Shown here piece by piece: positions 43,868 to 52,115 of a stretch of DNA of 64,000 bases (its first letter is position 1; every line of letters starts with the position of its first letter). The stretch is from positions 1 through 64,000 of the forward strand of contig JAHHIH010000003.1 of the NCBI GenBank assembly GCA_019358835.1, in the 5' to 3' direction. This DNA is from Tildeniella torsiva UHER 1998/13D (GTDB taxonomy: Bacteria > Cyanobacteriota > Cyanobacteriia > Phormidesmidales > Phormidesmidaceae). Made by a program: the position numbers and the translations under genes. The notes below the pieces were generated by a model that saw only the letters and a program-made list of their open reading frames with translations, was not told where the DNA came from and ran no database searches.

Positions 43868-45778
43868 TTAGGCAGAGGAGCGGGCGGATACACGGGCCGC
43901 TATAGCAGGACGATCGCCAGGGTTGGACGACTCAGAGACAACTTCAGGATGGGCAGGGTGGCCTTGGGCGACCGCCTCTGCCGGCTCTAGCAGACTGTTG
44001 GGGTCTTGGGGATAGTAGGCGCGCATCGCCTGGGCAATGGCCATAGCTACCTGCCCCCCATCGCCGACCTGGCCTAGGCAGTGGGCGATAATGGATAGCT
44101 TACTGTCTAAATCGGAGTAGGTGGGGCAGTATTCAAAGGTTTCTTGCAGCAAGTCATCGAGAGTGCGACGGCTGAGGTTAGACCAGTCTTGGGTGGTGTA
44201 ACCAAAGGGGCCGTAGAGACAGGAGTACAGCAAAATTTTGGCCCGTAGGGGGTTGGCGTACTGAATGATATCGCCCCTCAGGTCGAACAGGGACGAGCGA
44301 TCGCGCCGGGGGCCAGCTAAATCGGCACCACCCCCCAGGGGATTGGAAAGAGTGCCGTGGATCGTCGTCAGATCCGCTGGCTGGTCATAGCCGCTGCTGG
44401 CGAGGGTGGTATAGACCTCAACGCTGGGGCTAGAGGGGCCAGAGGGCTCAGCCAGCACGGTGGCCTCAGCTAGCACAGTGGCCTCAGCCAAAACCGTCGA
44501 TTCAACCAGGGCTGTGGCTTCGGCGAGCGCCTCAGGCTGGCTTTGGTACAGAGGCTGAAATCCCACCATAATTTGGTTTGCCAAGCGGGTGTACTGCTGG
44601 CGGCGATTGAGGTGCTTGACAATGCGGCTCAACCGATAGCGCAGATCTTGGGGTTTGGGGGCAATGGTGAGGGTCTGCTGAATTAGCCCTGGCAAATAGG
44701 TTTCATTGAGGCGGTTGGGGTCATTCTCCCAGCCGCCGTGGCAGAGACAGTGCAGCAGCTTGCGCAGCCGCAGGGCCTCGGGGCTTTGATCAAACTGGTT
44801 GGCAATGGCCTGGCAGCGCTCTTCCACAGAACGCACAGTGAGCTGGGTGAAAATTTCGGGGGTGGCCTCGGGGTTCTGAAACAGCGATCGCCCGTACCAG
44901 GGCTGGAGCTGCCTAATGATAGTTTCGGCGACTTCTCGGTAGAGGTCTTGGCGATTGAGCCCGGCCACCACCCGCTGGAGTTGGTCTTCGAAATCAGCCA
45001 GGGTGGGGCAGCGATCGCGCAGCGACAGCAGCAGCGACCTGAGGTCAAACTGCTCTAGCACCGCCGGGTCGTTTTCCCAGGCGTGCTGATAGGTGGCAAA
45101 CACCAGCTTTTTGATGCGCAGGCTGTGGGTGTTGGTGCTGAGACTGCGCACGGCATTGGCCAGCAGCGCCTCCGTCGTCATCGGGAGGGTGCAGGTGTGG
45201 TCTTCTGACCCCTGGGGGCCAGGCTCGGTGTCTTCGGCATGGAGGGCCAGCTGGTAGGCGGGTACCGGCTCCTCAATATTCTTGAGGTGCAGGGGGCCTA
45301 AGAAAGTGGCATGGAGGTTGAGCCGGGCCTTGACCACGTCGTAGATGGTGCGCGACACGCACAGACCTCGGGGTTTGGCAAAGGTTTGCAGCCGGGCGGT
45401 GATGTTGACCCCATTGCCCATCACATCCTGCTCGCTGACTAAAATATCGCCCAGGTGTACGCCGATGCGGTGGTCGAGATACTGGTTGGGTGCTAGTCCC
45501 TCAGCCAAATCGACCAGCCGCCGCTGCATCTCTAGCCCGCAGGAAACCGCCTCAACGGCGCTGAGAAAGTAAATTAGCAGACCGTCGCCGGTCGACTTGA
45601 GCACAGTGCCGCCAAACTCTCGGCAAATATCGCCGATCAGCGTCAGGTCGCGGTCGATCAGTCGCAGGGTGCATTCTTCGTCGGTGGACATGCGGGTGCT
45701 AAAGCCCACCGCATCGGTGATCATGATGGCGGCTAGCAGGCGTTGCCCCTGGGATAGCGATGACACTCGACGTTCCAT
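43868..45778 (-). CDS. Class III adenylate/guanylate cyclase domain protein
   Basis: 636 residues from the ATG at 45776-45778 (a further upstream in-frame ATG is less likely). The cyclase domain spans about 10-175: AAIMITDAVGFSTRMSTDEE contains the first metal Asp, and LKSTGDGLLIYFLSAVEAVSCG the second metal Asp with a Lys two or three residues earlier, a pattern of cAMP-type enzymes; NITARLQTFAKP carries the Arg-type transition-state residue. The rest is a helical region with three related modules of about 80 residues (for example LLLSLRDRCPTLADFEDQLQRVVAGLNRQ, LRYRLSRIVKHLNRRQQYTRL, YCPTYSDLDSKLSIIAHCLGQ) that may be a regulatory or protein-binding unit. A linker has an 18-bp tandem repeat (44450-44503). 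Confidence 0.87.
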   Translation of the reverse strand: MERRVSSLSQGQRLLAAIMITDAVGFSTRMSTDEECTLRLIDRDLTLIGDICREFGGTVLKSTGDGLLIYFLSAVEAVSCGLEMQRRLVDLAEGLAPNQYLDHRIGVHLGDILVSEQDVMGNGVNITARLQTFAKPRGLCVSRTIYDVVKARLNLHATFLGPLHLKNIEEPVPAYQLALHAEDTEPGPQGSEDHTCTLPMTTEALLANAVRSLSTNTHSLRIKKLVFATYQHAWENDPAVLEQFDLRSLLLSLRDRCPTLADFEDQLQRVVAGLNRQDLYREVAETIIRQLQPWYGRSLFQNPEATPEIFTQLTVRSVEERCQAIANQFDQSPEALRLRKLLHCLCHGGWENDPNRLNETYLPGLIQQTLTIAPKPQDLRYRLSRIVKHLNRRQQYTRLANQIMVGFQPLYQSQPEALAEATALVESTVLAEATVLAEATVLAEPSGPSSPSVEVYTTLASSGYDQPADLTTIHGTLSNPLGGGADLAGPRRDRSSLFDLRGDIIQYANPLRAKILLYSCLYGPFGYTTQDWSNLSRRTLDDLLQETFEYCPTYSDLDSKLSIIAHCLGQVGDGGQVAMAIAQAMRAYYPQDPNSLLEPAEAVAQGHPAHPEVVSESSNPGDRPAIAARVSARSSA

Positions 45779-45908
45779 GGCGACTCGCGATGGTGCACAG
45801 TAGGGGTAAATTGACTCTGGGGCAAGGGCCAATCCCAAAGACTTATACCTTACATATTGCCCGTCTAGACCCTAGAATGCGCTAAACGAAGGCCAGAAGT
45901 CGAACGGT

Positions 45909-47954
45909 TTACCCAGTCTTCATATCGGCGATCGCGCCTCGGGCCATGGAAGCGATGGCCTGGTCGGTAGCTTTAGGCAGTTGGTAGTAGCGCCCGCCGG
46001 CGGTCTTAGCCAACTCTTTACCAAACCCCGTCGAGACAAATTTGCGCTCGGTGTCAATAATTAGCAGTTGATACCCCACGCCGCGAATCCGCCCGGCGAT
46101 CTCCAGCAGCTCCTGCTTGATGTCAGGTTTGGGGGCATCGGGCTCGGGAATGTCGCCCAGGGAGCGCGCCAGGGGCACGTTACCCCGACCATCGGTAATC
46201 GCCACAATCACCACGCTGCCCACATCCCCCGACTGCTGGGCGTTGATGCCTACCCGCACCGCCTGGGTGAGACCGTGGGCCAGGGGCGAGCCGCCGCCGC
46301 AGGGCATGCGCTCGAGCCGCCGCCGCGCCATGGCAATCGAGCGGGTCGGGGGCAGCAGCACCTCGGCCTGCTCGCCGCGGAAGGGAATCAGCGCCACCTG
46401 GTCGCGGTTCTGGTAGGCTTCGGTGAGCAGCTCTAGCACCGCCCCCTTGGCGCTCTGCATGCGATTTAGCGCCATAGAGCCCGAGGCATCGACCACAAAG
46501 ATAATCAGCGAGCCGGCTTTGCGGGCCAGGCGCTTGGCGCGAATGTCGCCCTGTTCGACAATCACTCGGCGACCCGGCTCGCGCTCACGGCGAGATTTTT
46601 GGTAGGGGGCAGCAGCCCGCAGGGTGGCATCTACCGCAATGCGGCGCACCGGCCCCTGGGGCAAAAAGGGCTTGATGTAGCGGCCCCGTTCTTCAGAAAA
46701 AATCAGGTTGGCATTGCCCGACTTGCCATGGCGGCCCATGGTCTGGGCAAACAGCAGCATCGACGGGTCAATGATCACCCCCTCGGGGTCGAAGATAAAC
46801 TCCTCGGGAATGCTGGGAGGGCTGTCGTCCTCGTCGGGGGTATCGTCCTCGTCGTCGTCGTCCTTGTCTTGATCTTCCGTATTGTCCTGGGGTTCCTCTT
46901 GATCTTGATTGGAGGGCGGTGGGGGCGGCGGCGGCGGTTCTTCGGGCATGTCTTGGGGCAGCAGGGAGCGGGGCACAATCACCAGCTCCACCGCCACGCG
47001 CAGGTCGTCGGCGTTGACCTCGGCCCGACCCTCTAAGGCGGCGTGGGCCTTGGCTACCCGCACCGCAAACAGCTCGGCCCGGTGGCCCTGAATGCCGCCC
47101 CGCAGGGCCTCGGTCACCAGGTACTGAATTTGCTCGCGGCTAATGGTAACGTCTTTAAGCCACTCGCGGGCGAGAATAATCTGGGTTCTGAGGGCATCGA
47201 TTTCGTCGGTATAGGCGGCAATTACCGCCTGGGGATCGTTGGCAAACTGGGTAGATTGCTCGACGGCGGCAACCCGGTCTTCGAGGGTTAGGGCGCTGTC
47301 TGCCGAAAGGGCGATCGCAATCCGGTCTAACAAATGCTGCCGCAGCGGCCCCGCCTCTGGGTTGTAGGTGGCAATCAGCAAAGGCTCGCAGGGATGCTGA
47401 AAGCTCAGGCCCTCGCGCTCGATCTGGTTGCGGCGGGCGGTGAGAGCGGCCAGCAGCAGGTTGGCCACCTGGTCATCCAGCAAATTAATGTCATCGACAT
47501 AGAGCACGCCCCGATTAGAGGCGGCCAGCAGCCCCGGCTGAAACACGCTCTCCCCCGCCTGGATGGAGCGAGCCACATCCACCGAGCCCAGCAGGCGGTC
47601 TTCGGTCACCCCCAAGGGAATTTGCACAAAGGGAGCGGGCACTACGCGGGTGGGCAAATCGGGGTAATTATTAGTAGAGTCGCTGAAGCGATCGCGGATT
47701 TGGTCATCCCACAGCTGGGGCGCGGTGGGGTCAGCGTTGCAGCAGGAGCCTTCGACCACCTCAATGGGGGGCAACAGCTGGTGCAGCGCCCGCGCCATCA
47801 CCGACTTTGCCGTGCCGCGCCGTCCGGCAATCACTACCCCGCCCAGGTTGGGGTCTACCGCCGCCAGCAGCAGGGCCATTTTGATTGCCCCCTGCTCAAC
47901 GACTGCCGCCAGGGGAAATACAACCGGAATTGGGGAATCTACTGTGGCCATCAT
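45909..47954 (-). CDS. chlD: Magnesium chelatase subunit ChlD
   Basis: 681 residues, close to the 676 usual in cyanobacteria. With ChlI and ChlH it inserts Mg into protoporphyrin IX, the first committed step of chlorophyll synthesis. The N-terminal AAA+ module (about 10-330) has [14 protein letters not shown] in place of a classical Walker A. The middle is a Pro run followed by a long acidic stretch ([30 protein letters not shown]), typical for ChlD. The C-terminal integrin-I domain has the MIDAS motif [12 protein letters not shown] and [10 protein letters not shown]. The start ATG ATG leaves a one-residue ambiguity. It is a single gene; chlI and chlH are not in the window. Confidence 0.96.
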   Translation of the reverse strand: MMATVDSPIPVVFPLAAVVEQGAIKMALLLAAVDPNLGGVVIAGRRGTAKSVMARALHQLLPPIEVVEGSCCNADPTAPQLWDDQIRDRFSDSTNNYPDLPTRVVPAPFVQIPLGVTEDRLLGSVDVARSIQAGESVFQPGLLAASNRGVLYVDDINLLDDQVANLLLAALTARRNQIEREGLSFQHPCEPLLIATYNPEAGPLRQHLLDRIAIALSADSALTLEDRVAAVEQSTQFANDPQAVIAAYTDEIDALRTQIILAREWLKDVTISREQIQYLVTEALRGGIQGHRAELFAVRVAKAHAALEGRAEVNADDLRVAVELVIVPRSLLPQDMPEEPPPPPPPPSNQDQEEPQDNTEDQDKDDDDEDDTPDEDDSPPSIPEEFIFDPEGVIIDPSMLLFAQTMGRHGKSGNANLIFSEERGRYIKPFLPQGPVRRIAVDATLRAAAPYQKSRREREPGRRVIVEQGDIRAKRLARKAGSLIIFVVDASGSMALNRMQSAKGAVLELLTEAYQNRDQVALIPFRGEQAEVLLPPTRSIAMARRRLERMPCGGGSPLAHGLTQAVRVGINAQQSGDVGSVVIVAITDGRGNVPLARSLGDIPEPDAPKPDIKQELLEIAGRIRGVGYQLLIIDTERKFVSTGFGKELAKTAGGRYYQLPKATDQAIASMARGAIADMKTG

Positions 47955-48288
47955 GGCGTGGTCAACGTACTCAGGTAGGGCAAGGGTTCAGTCCTTCACC
48001 ATATCAGGAATTGCCAAACCCTACTCCAGCCTGACTTATCCGGGGTAGAGGATTCTGCCCCGGAGGGCGATCAAGCTACGCCCTTAACCACCGCTTTTTG
48101 TTGCATTGTGTTGCAAACCGCCAAAAGCGTCCGTATTTTCCCCGGCCAATGCTTATTTGGGCCAGCCAAACCTCCGTTATTTCAACATTGGGAAAATACT
48201 GACCATCCCCCATGCTGTTAGGTAAACCTACTGTGTTACAGGGGATAGCCCCCGTAACGGCCCCACCCACTGCCATCTCACCTGCCCT
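47955..48288. other. Intergenic region between chlD and a hypothetical gene
   Basis: 334 bp between divergent genes. Two short GC hairpins are visible: CCGGGG/CCCCGG (48040-48045, 48058-48063) and a compound stem GTTAC-GGGG/CCCC-GTAAC (48235-48258) that lies 31 bp before the hypothetical gene. No ORF is supported. Confidence 0.4.
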
Positions 48289-48891
48289 ATGAGCGTTTCC
48301 CCTCGCCTCGATTCTCTGGTTTCTTTAGCGCCCGCCCCCGGCATGGCCTGCAAGCTGCTGTTTGACCGCGACCTGTACACCCCTTGCCACGTTCGGGTGC
48401 CCGATACCGACCATCGGCTGTCGGCGATCTACGTTGACAACCAGTTCTACAGCTTTCTCAAGATTGTGCCTGAGGCCCGCAAGGCGCTGGATGTAGTGAC
48501 CCGCCTGGGCAAACGAGACCATACGGCGGCAATCACTCTAACCCGGCGGGGCTATGCGGTGTGGGCCCACGAGCCCAGCGCTAGCTATGCGCCCCCCGCC
48601 AGAAAGCCAGGCTATGCCATTCGTCCGGTGTTTGGTCCCCAACCCTGCCTGATGGTGAGTGACAAAACCGCCTACCAAACCTGTAGATTGCAGGTGCCTG
48701 ACGTGACTAAGCCACTGATGGCGCTCACCTATAACGATCGCTACTACAGCTTTTTTAAGCAAGATATCGATGCCGCGAAGGTGTTGGATATTGCCGCTAA
48801 GCTAGCCCGACGGGGCGATGAAACCCTGCTGGTGATTGAGCCACCCACGTTTACGCTGGCGCTGCTAGAACCCAATGCCCGACTGGTTTAG
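48289..48891 (+). CDS. Hypothetical protein with an internal duplication
   Basis: 200 residues, no membrane segment, not assigned to a family. Two halves align: CKLLFDRDLYTPCHVRVPD (about 22-40) with CLMVSDKTAYQTCRLQVPD (about 121-139), then YVDNQFYSFLK with YNDRYYSFFK, KALDVVTRLGKR with KVLDIAAKLARR, and VWAHEPSA with LALLEPNA. Each half is an alpha/beta unit of about 78 residues, separated by a short linker with many Pro. Both halves keep one Cys at the end of the third strand. The duplicated module is likely a small-molecule or nucleic-acid binding fold, but there is no basis to choose. Confidence 0.75.
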   Translation: MSVSPRLDSLVSLAPAPGMACKLLFDRDLYTPCHVRVPDTDHRLSAIYVDNQFYSFLKIVPEARKALDVVTRLGKRDHTAAITLTRRGYAVWAHEPSASYAPPARKPGYAIRPVFGPQPCLMVSDKTAYQTCRLQVPDVTKPLMALTYNDRYYSFFKQDIDAAKVLDIAAKLARRGDETLLVIEPPTFTLALLEPNARLV

Positions 48892-48922
48892 TCGTTAGGC
48901 GGTGGACTGTATACAAAAAACT

Positions 48923-48986
48923 GTGTCGGGGGTGGCGTGATCCTCTAAGGTGATAACTTGAAACCTTTTCACGCTATCTCCGACAC
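48923..48986 (+). ncRNA. Candidate structured leader RNA before the 49000 gene
   Basis: Three nested stems can form: GTGTCGG/CCGACAC (48923-48929 with 48980-48986, 7 bp), GCGTGA/TCACGC (48935-48940 with 48969-48974, 6 bp) and AAGGT/ACCTT (48947-48951 with 48963-48967, 5 bp), with a symmetric 5x5 internal loop and an asymmetric 6x1 loop. The structure ends two bases before the Shine-Dalgarno GGAG (48988-48991). It matches no riboswitch consensus that I can recall. Confidence 0.4.
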
Positions 48987-48999
48987 TGGAGCGCTCGCC

Positions 49000-49398
49000 A
49001 TGACTGACAATACCGAAAACATTACGGTCTTTATCTGTGGTTCGGCCCTGCGCGGCCAGCCCGACAACCAAAACCTTCAGAACGCAGACTTTCTCGGAGC
49101 GGCAGCCACAGCGCCAATCTATCGTTTGCATGCGGTAAAAGATGGCTGGCACCCAGGGATTTACGAAGTCGAGGCGGATGGAATTTCGATTCCCGGTGAG
49201 CTGTACGCGATGACGCCGGAGCAGTACAACTACCTAAAAGACAATGAGCCGCCGCACATGTATCCCCACGAGGTGAAGCTGACGGATGGGGGCACGGCGA
49301 TCGCCTTTCTCTACCCCAAAGCACTGATCGATGAGCACGGCTGGGCCGACATTTCGGCCCACGGCGGTTGGGCAGCCTACAAGGCAGCGACCGTGTAA
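49000..49398 (+). CDS. Gamma-glutamylcyclotransferase/allophanate hydrolase C-domain-like protein
   Basis: 132 residues from ATG 49000, which has GGAG eight bases upstream. The fold pattern is that of the small AtzF C-terminal / gamma-glutamylcyclotransferase-like domain: ITVFICGSALRGQPDNQNLQNADFLGAA, then YRLHAVKDGWHPGIYEV and ISIPGELYAMTPEQYNYLKDNEPPHMY. Stand-alone proteins of this type are often called allophanate hydrolase-related, but the amidase half is absent, so hydrolysis of allophanate is not implied. A strongly folded leader precedes it. The 108-bp gap to the previous gene leaves room for its own promoter. Confidence 0.65.
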   Translation: MTDNTENITVFICGSALRGQPDNQNLQNADFLGAAATAPIYRLHAVKDGWHPGIYEVEADGISIPGELYAMTPEQYNYLKDNEPPHMYPHEVKLTDGGTAIAFLYPKALIDEHGWADISAHGGWAAYKAATV

Positions 49399-49813
49399 AT
49401 GGCTGAGGCAAATACCTAAATTTTGTTGGCCAAAACCATGGCTGCAATGCCCAACCAGAGCCAGGCCTCTAGTTGGGTGTTTCGTTTCAACCGCTGCTTA
49501 GCTCAGGTTTAGAGGCTAACAGCAGGTGTAAATCTACCTAAAATCTTGGCCTAAAACTCTGTGGACTATTGTTAATTTGCCCCCAGGGAAACATTGTTTT
49601 AAGTTGTCTCGGGAATTATACGTAAAGTCTGGCCAGATGCTAAAGCACAGTCGCCAGGGTCATCTAGCCCAGTGTCACATAGCAAAATAAACCCAGTCCA
49701 GATCCAGCTCGGGCTCGGGCTCTGGGTTTGGCTCAGACCAATCGCCTCGTTGCACCAGTGCTATGCCAAACCTCTAACCCCTTGAATTGTTGGCGATCGC
49801 CAGGGAGAACCTG
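49399..49813. other. Intergenic region upstream of the PAS kinase gene
   Basis: 415 bp without a supported ORF. A stem AAACCCAG (49689-49696) / CTGGGTTT (49722-49729) encloses the short tandem GGGCTC units at 49709-49723; it lacks a T-tract. The A/T-rich part around 49560-49630 is a plausible promoter location. Confidence 0.4.
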
Positions 49814-52108
49814 ATGGCCCAGGCCGAGAGTTTAGTCAGTCTTGCCCAACAGCGGCAGGTGCAGCAGCAGCTTGCCGAAATTGAAACCATCTACCAGTCG
49901 GCCCCCATTGGCCTGGGAGTGCTCGATCGCGATCTACGCTTTGTGCGAGTCAACCAGCGGCTGGCGGAGATGAATGGGCTATCGGTCGAAGCCCACCTGG
50001 GCCGTACCATTCGAGATCTGCTGCCCAATTTGGCCGACCAGGCCGAGGCCATGCTGCGCCCCATTCTCGCCACGGGCGAACCGCTGCTCAAGGTAGAGAT
50101 TAGCGGCGAGACCCCGGCCCAGCCCGGCGTACAGCGGGCCTGGGTCGAGAGTTTTTGGCCGCTCAAAGATGGCGATCGCATGATCGGCATCAGCATTGTG
50201 TGCGAAGAGGTGACCGATCGCAAACGCATTGAGGCCGAGCGTCAGCAGGCGCTAGACGACTTGCAGCAAGCCAAGGACGACCTGGAGCAGCGGGTGGCTG
50301 AACGCACCGCCGAACTCTCTGAGATCAACTCTGACCTGCGCCAGCGGAAATCCATTCTGCGCAGTTTGTTCGACAGTGCTGCCATGCCCATGGGCATGGT
50401 TGAACTCCACGAAGGCGATATTCTACACATTTCTAACAACGGGGCCACCGCTGAGTTTATGGGCACTACCCCCCAGGCCATGCAAAATCGGTTCGCCAGC
50501 GATCTGGGGGTGCCTGCCGCCACCATAGATCGCTGGATCGCCTACTATCGCGAAGCTGAGCGCACCCAGGCCCCGGTGCGGTTTGAATATTGCCAGGAGA
50601 ATTATCCTGCTCAGGGGCGATGGCTGTCGGGGAGTGTGTGTTCCGTCGATATCAGCCCCAGCGGATATCCTCGGTTTTCGTACATTCTGGAAGACATTAC
50701 GGAGCGCAAACAGGCCGAAGAGACCCTGGCCCGTCGCGAAGAGCAGCTGCGGCTCACCCTCGAATTTACCCACATTGGCACCTGGGACTGGGATGTCCGC
50801 CAGGACGCCGTGGTCTGGAATGACAACCACTTTAAGCTGCTGGGCCTCGATCCTGCCCACACCAAGGACCCTTACCAGAGCTGGCGCCACGCCATTCACC
50901 CCGACGATTTAGAGCGGGTTGAACATGCCCTGCAAGATGCCCTGCACCAGCACACCGATTACGAAACCGAATACCGCGTGTTTTACCCCGATGGCACCCT
51001 GCGGTGGCTGGTGGGCCGGGGGCGAGGCCTGTATGACGCCGATCAACGGCCTATTCGCATGCTAGGGGTAATTCTTGACATCAGCGATCGCAAGCGGGCC
51101 GAGCAAATTCAAGAATTTCAGGCGGTGATTACCCGCAACATGGCCGAGGGCATTTGCGTGGTCAGGGCCGACAACGCCATGATTGCCTACGCCAACCGCA
51201 AGTTTGAGCAGATGTTTGGCTACAACCCCGGTGAGCTAGACGGACGGCATGTGTCGATCATCAACTATGCCAACGATGAGGCCGGAGCCGAAGCGGTGAA
51301 TCAGGCGATTTGCCAGGCGGTTTTTGACAACCTAGAGGCCACCTACGAAGTTCACAACATTAAAAAAGACGGCACGCCGTTTTGGTGCAGTGCGACCACC
51401 TCAGTGTTTGATCATCCAGAGTATGGTTCAGTACTAGTGGCAGTGCATCAAGACATAAGCGATCGCAAAGAATCTGAAGCCAAACTTCAGGCCTCTCTGA
51501 AAGAAAAAGAACTGCTGCTCAAAGAGATCTATCACCGGGTCAAAAACAACCTGCAAGTGGTCTACAGCCTGCTCAACTTGCAGTCCCGTAAGGTGTCTGA
51601 CCCATTGGCTCTGTCGGTGCTGAGAGATAGCCAAAGCCGGGTGAGGGCCATGGCATTGGTGCATGAAAAGCTCTACAAATCAGACGATCTAACCCGCATT
51701 GATATGGCCGACTACATCCACAGTCTGGCCTATAGCCTGGTTGAAACCTATCAGTCGAGCCGCAGTCACATCTCTCTACAGTTGAAAATTGAGACCTACA
51801 GCTTAGACATTGAAACCGCCCTACCCTGCGGTTTAATGCTCACCGAACTGATGTCAAATTCCCTTAAATATGCCTTTTCTGATGGCCGATCTGGTGAGAT
51901 TACAATTACCTCGTCCCTAGGGTCTGATCGGCAGGTTTTTCTCAGGGTGGGAGACAATGGTGTTGGCCTACCCAGCAATTTTGATCTGCAACAGGTACCG
52001 TCTTTGGGCCTAAGTTTGGTGAGAAACCTGGCCAAACAAATTAAGGGAGAGGTGGCGATCGCCCCCCAGGTCGTTGGCTCTGCCTTTCAAGTCGTGTTTC
52101 CGGCGTAG
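49814..52108 (+). CDS. Multi-PAS sensor histidine kinase (HisKA_2 type)
   Basis: 764 residues from ATG 49814, which has GGGAG at 49802-49806; a TTG nine codons earlier is possible. Four PAS/PAC modules follow one another (about 15-145, 175-305, 315-440, 445-565), with a coiled-coil connector (about 140-175, LDDLQQAKDDLEQRVAERTAELSEI). The dimerisation domain is HisKA_2 with His574 in EIYHRVKNNLQVVYSLLNLQ, and the ATPase domain has LTELMSNSLKYAF, GDNGVGLP and LGLSLVRNL. No membrane segment, so a cytoplasmic sensor of light, redox state or ligand. The receiver/GGDEF/EAL gene starts eight bases after its stop and is the obvious phosphotransfer partner. Confidence 0.93.
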   Translation: MAQAESLVSLAQQRQVQQQLAEIETIYQSAPIGLGVLDRDLRFVRVNQRLAEMNGLSVEAHLGRTIRDLLPNLADQAEAMLRPILATGEPLLKVEISGETPAQPGVQRAWVESFWPLKDGDRMIGISIVCEEVTDRKRIEAERQQALDDLQQAKDDLEQRVAERTAELSEINSDLRQRKSILRSLFDSAAMPMGMVELHEGDILHISNNGATAEFMGTTPQAMQNRFASDLGVPAATIDRWIAYYREAERTQAPVRFEYCQENYPAQGRWLSGSVCSVDISPSGYPRFSYILEDITERKQAEETLARREEQLRLTLEFTHIGTWDWDVRQDAVVWNDNHFKLLGLDPAHTKDPYQSWRHAIHPDDLERVEHALQDALHQHTDYETEYRVFYPDGTLRWLVGRGRGLYDADQRPIRMLGVILDISDRKRAEQIQEFQAVITRNMAEGICVVRADNAMIAYANRKFEQMFGYNPGELDGRHVSIINYANDEAGAEAVNQAICQAVFDNLEATYEVHNIKKDGTPFWCSATTSVFDHPEYGSVLVAVHQDISDRKESEAKLQASLKEKELLLKEIYHRVKNNLQVVYSLLNLQSRKVSDPLALSVLRDSQSRVRAMALVHEKLYKSDDLTRIDMADYIHSLAYSLVETYQSSRSHISLQLKIETYSLDIETALPCGLMLTELMSNSLKYAFSDGRSGEITITSSLGSDRQVFLRVGDNGVGLPSNFDLQQVPSLGLSLVRNLAKQIKGEVAIAPQVVGSAFQVVFPA

Positions 52109-52115
52109 GAGCCCT

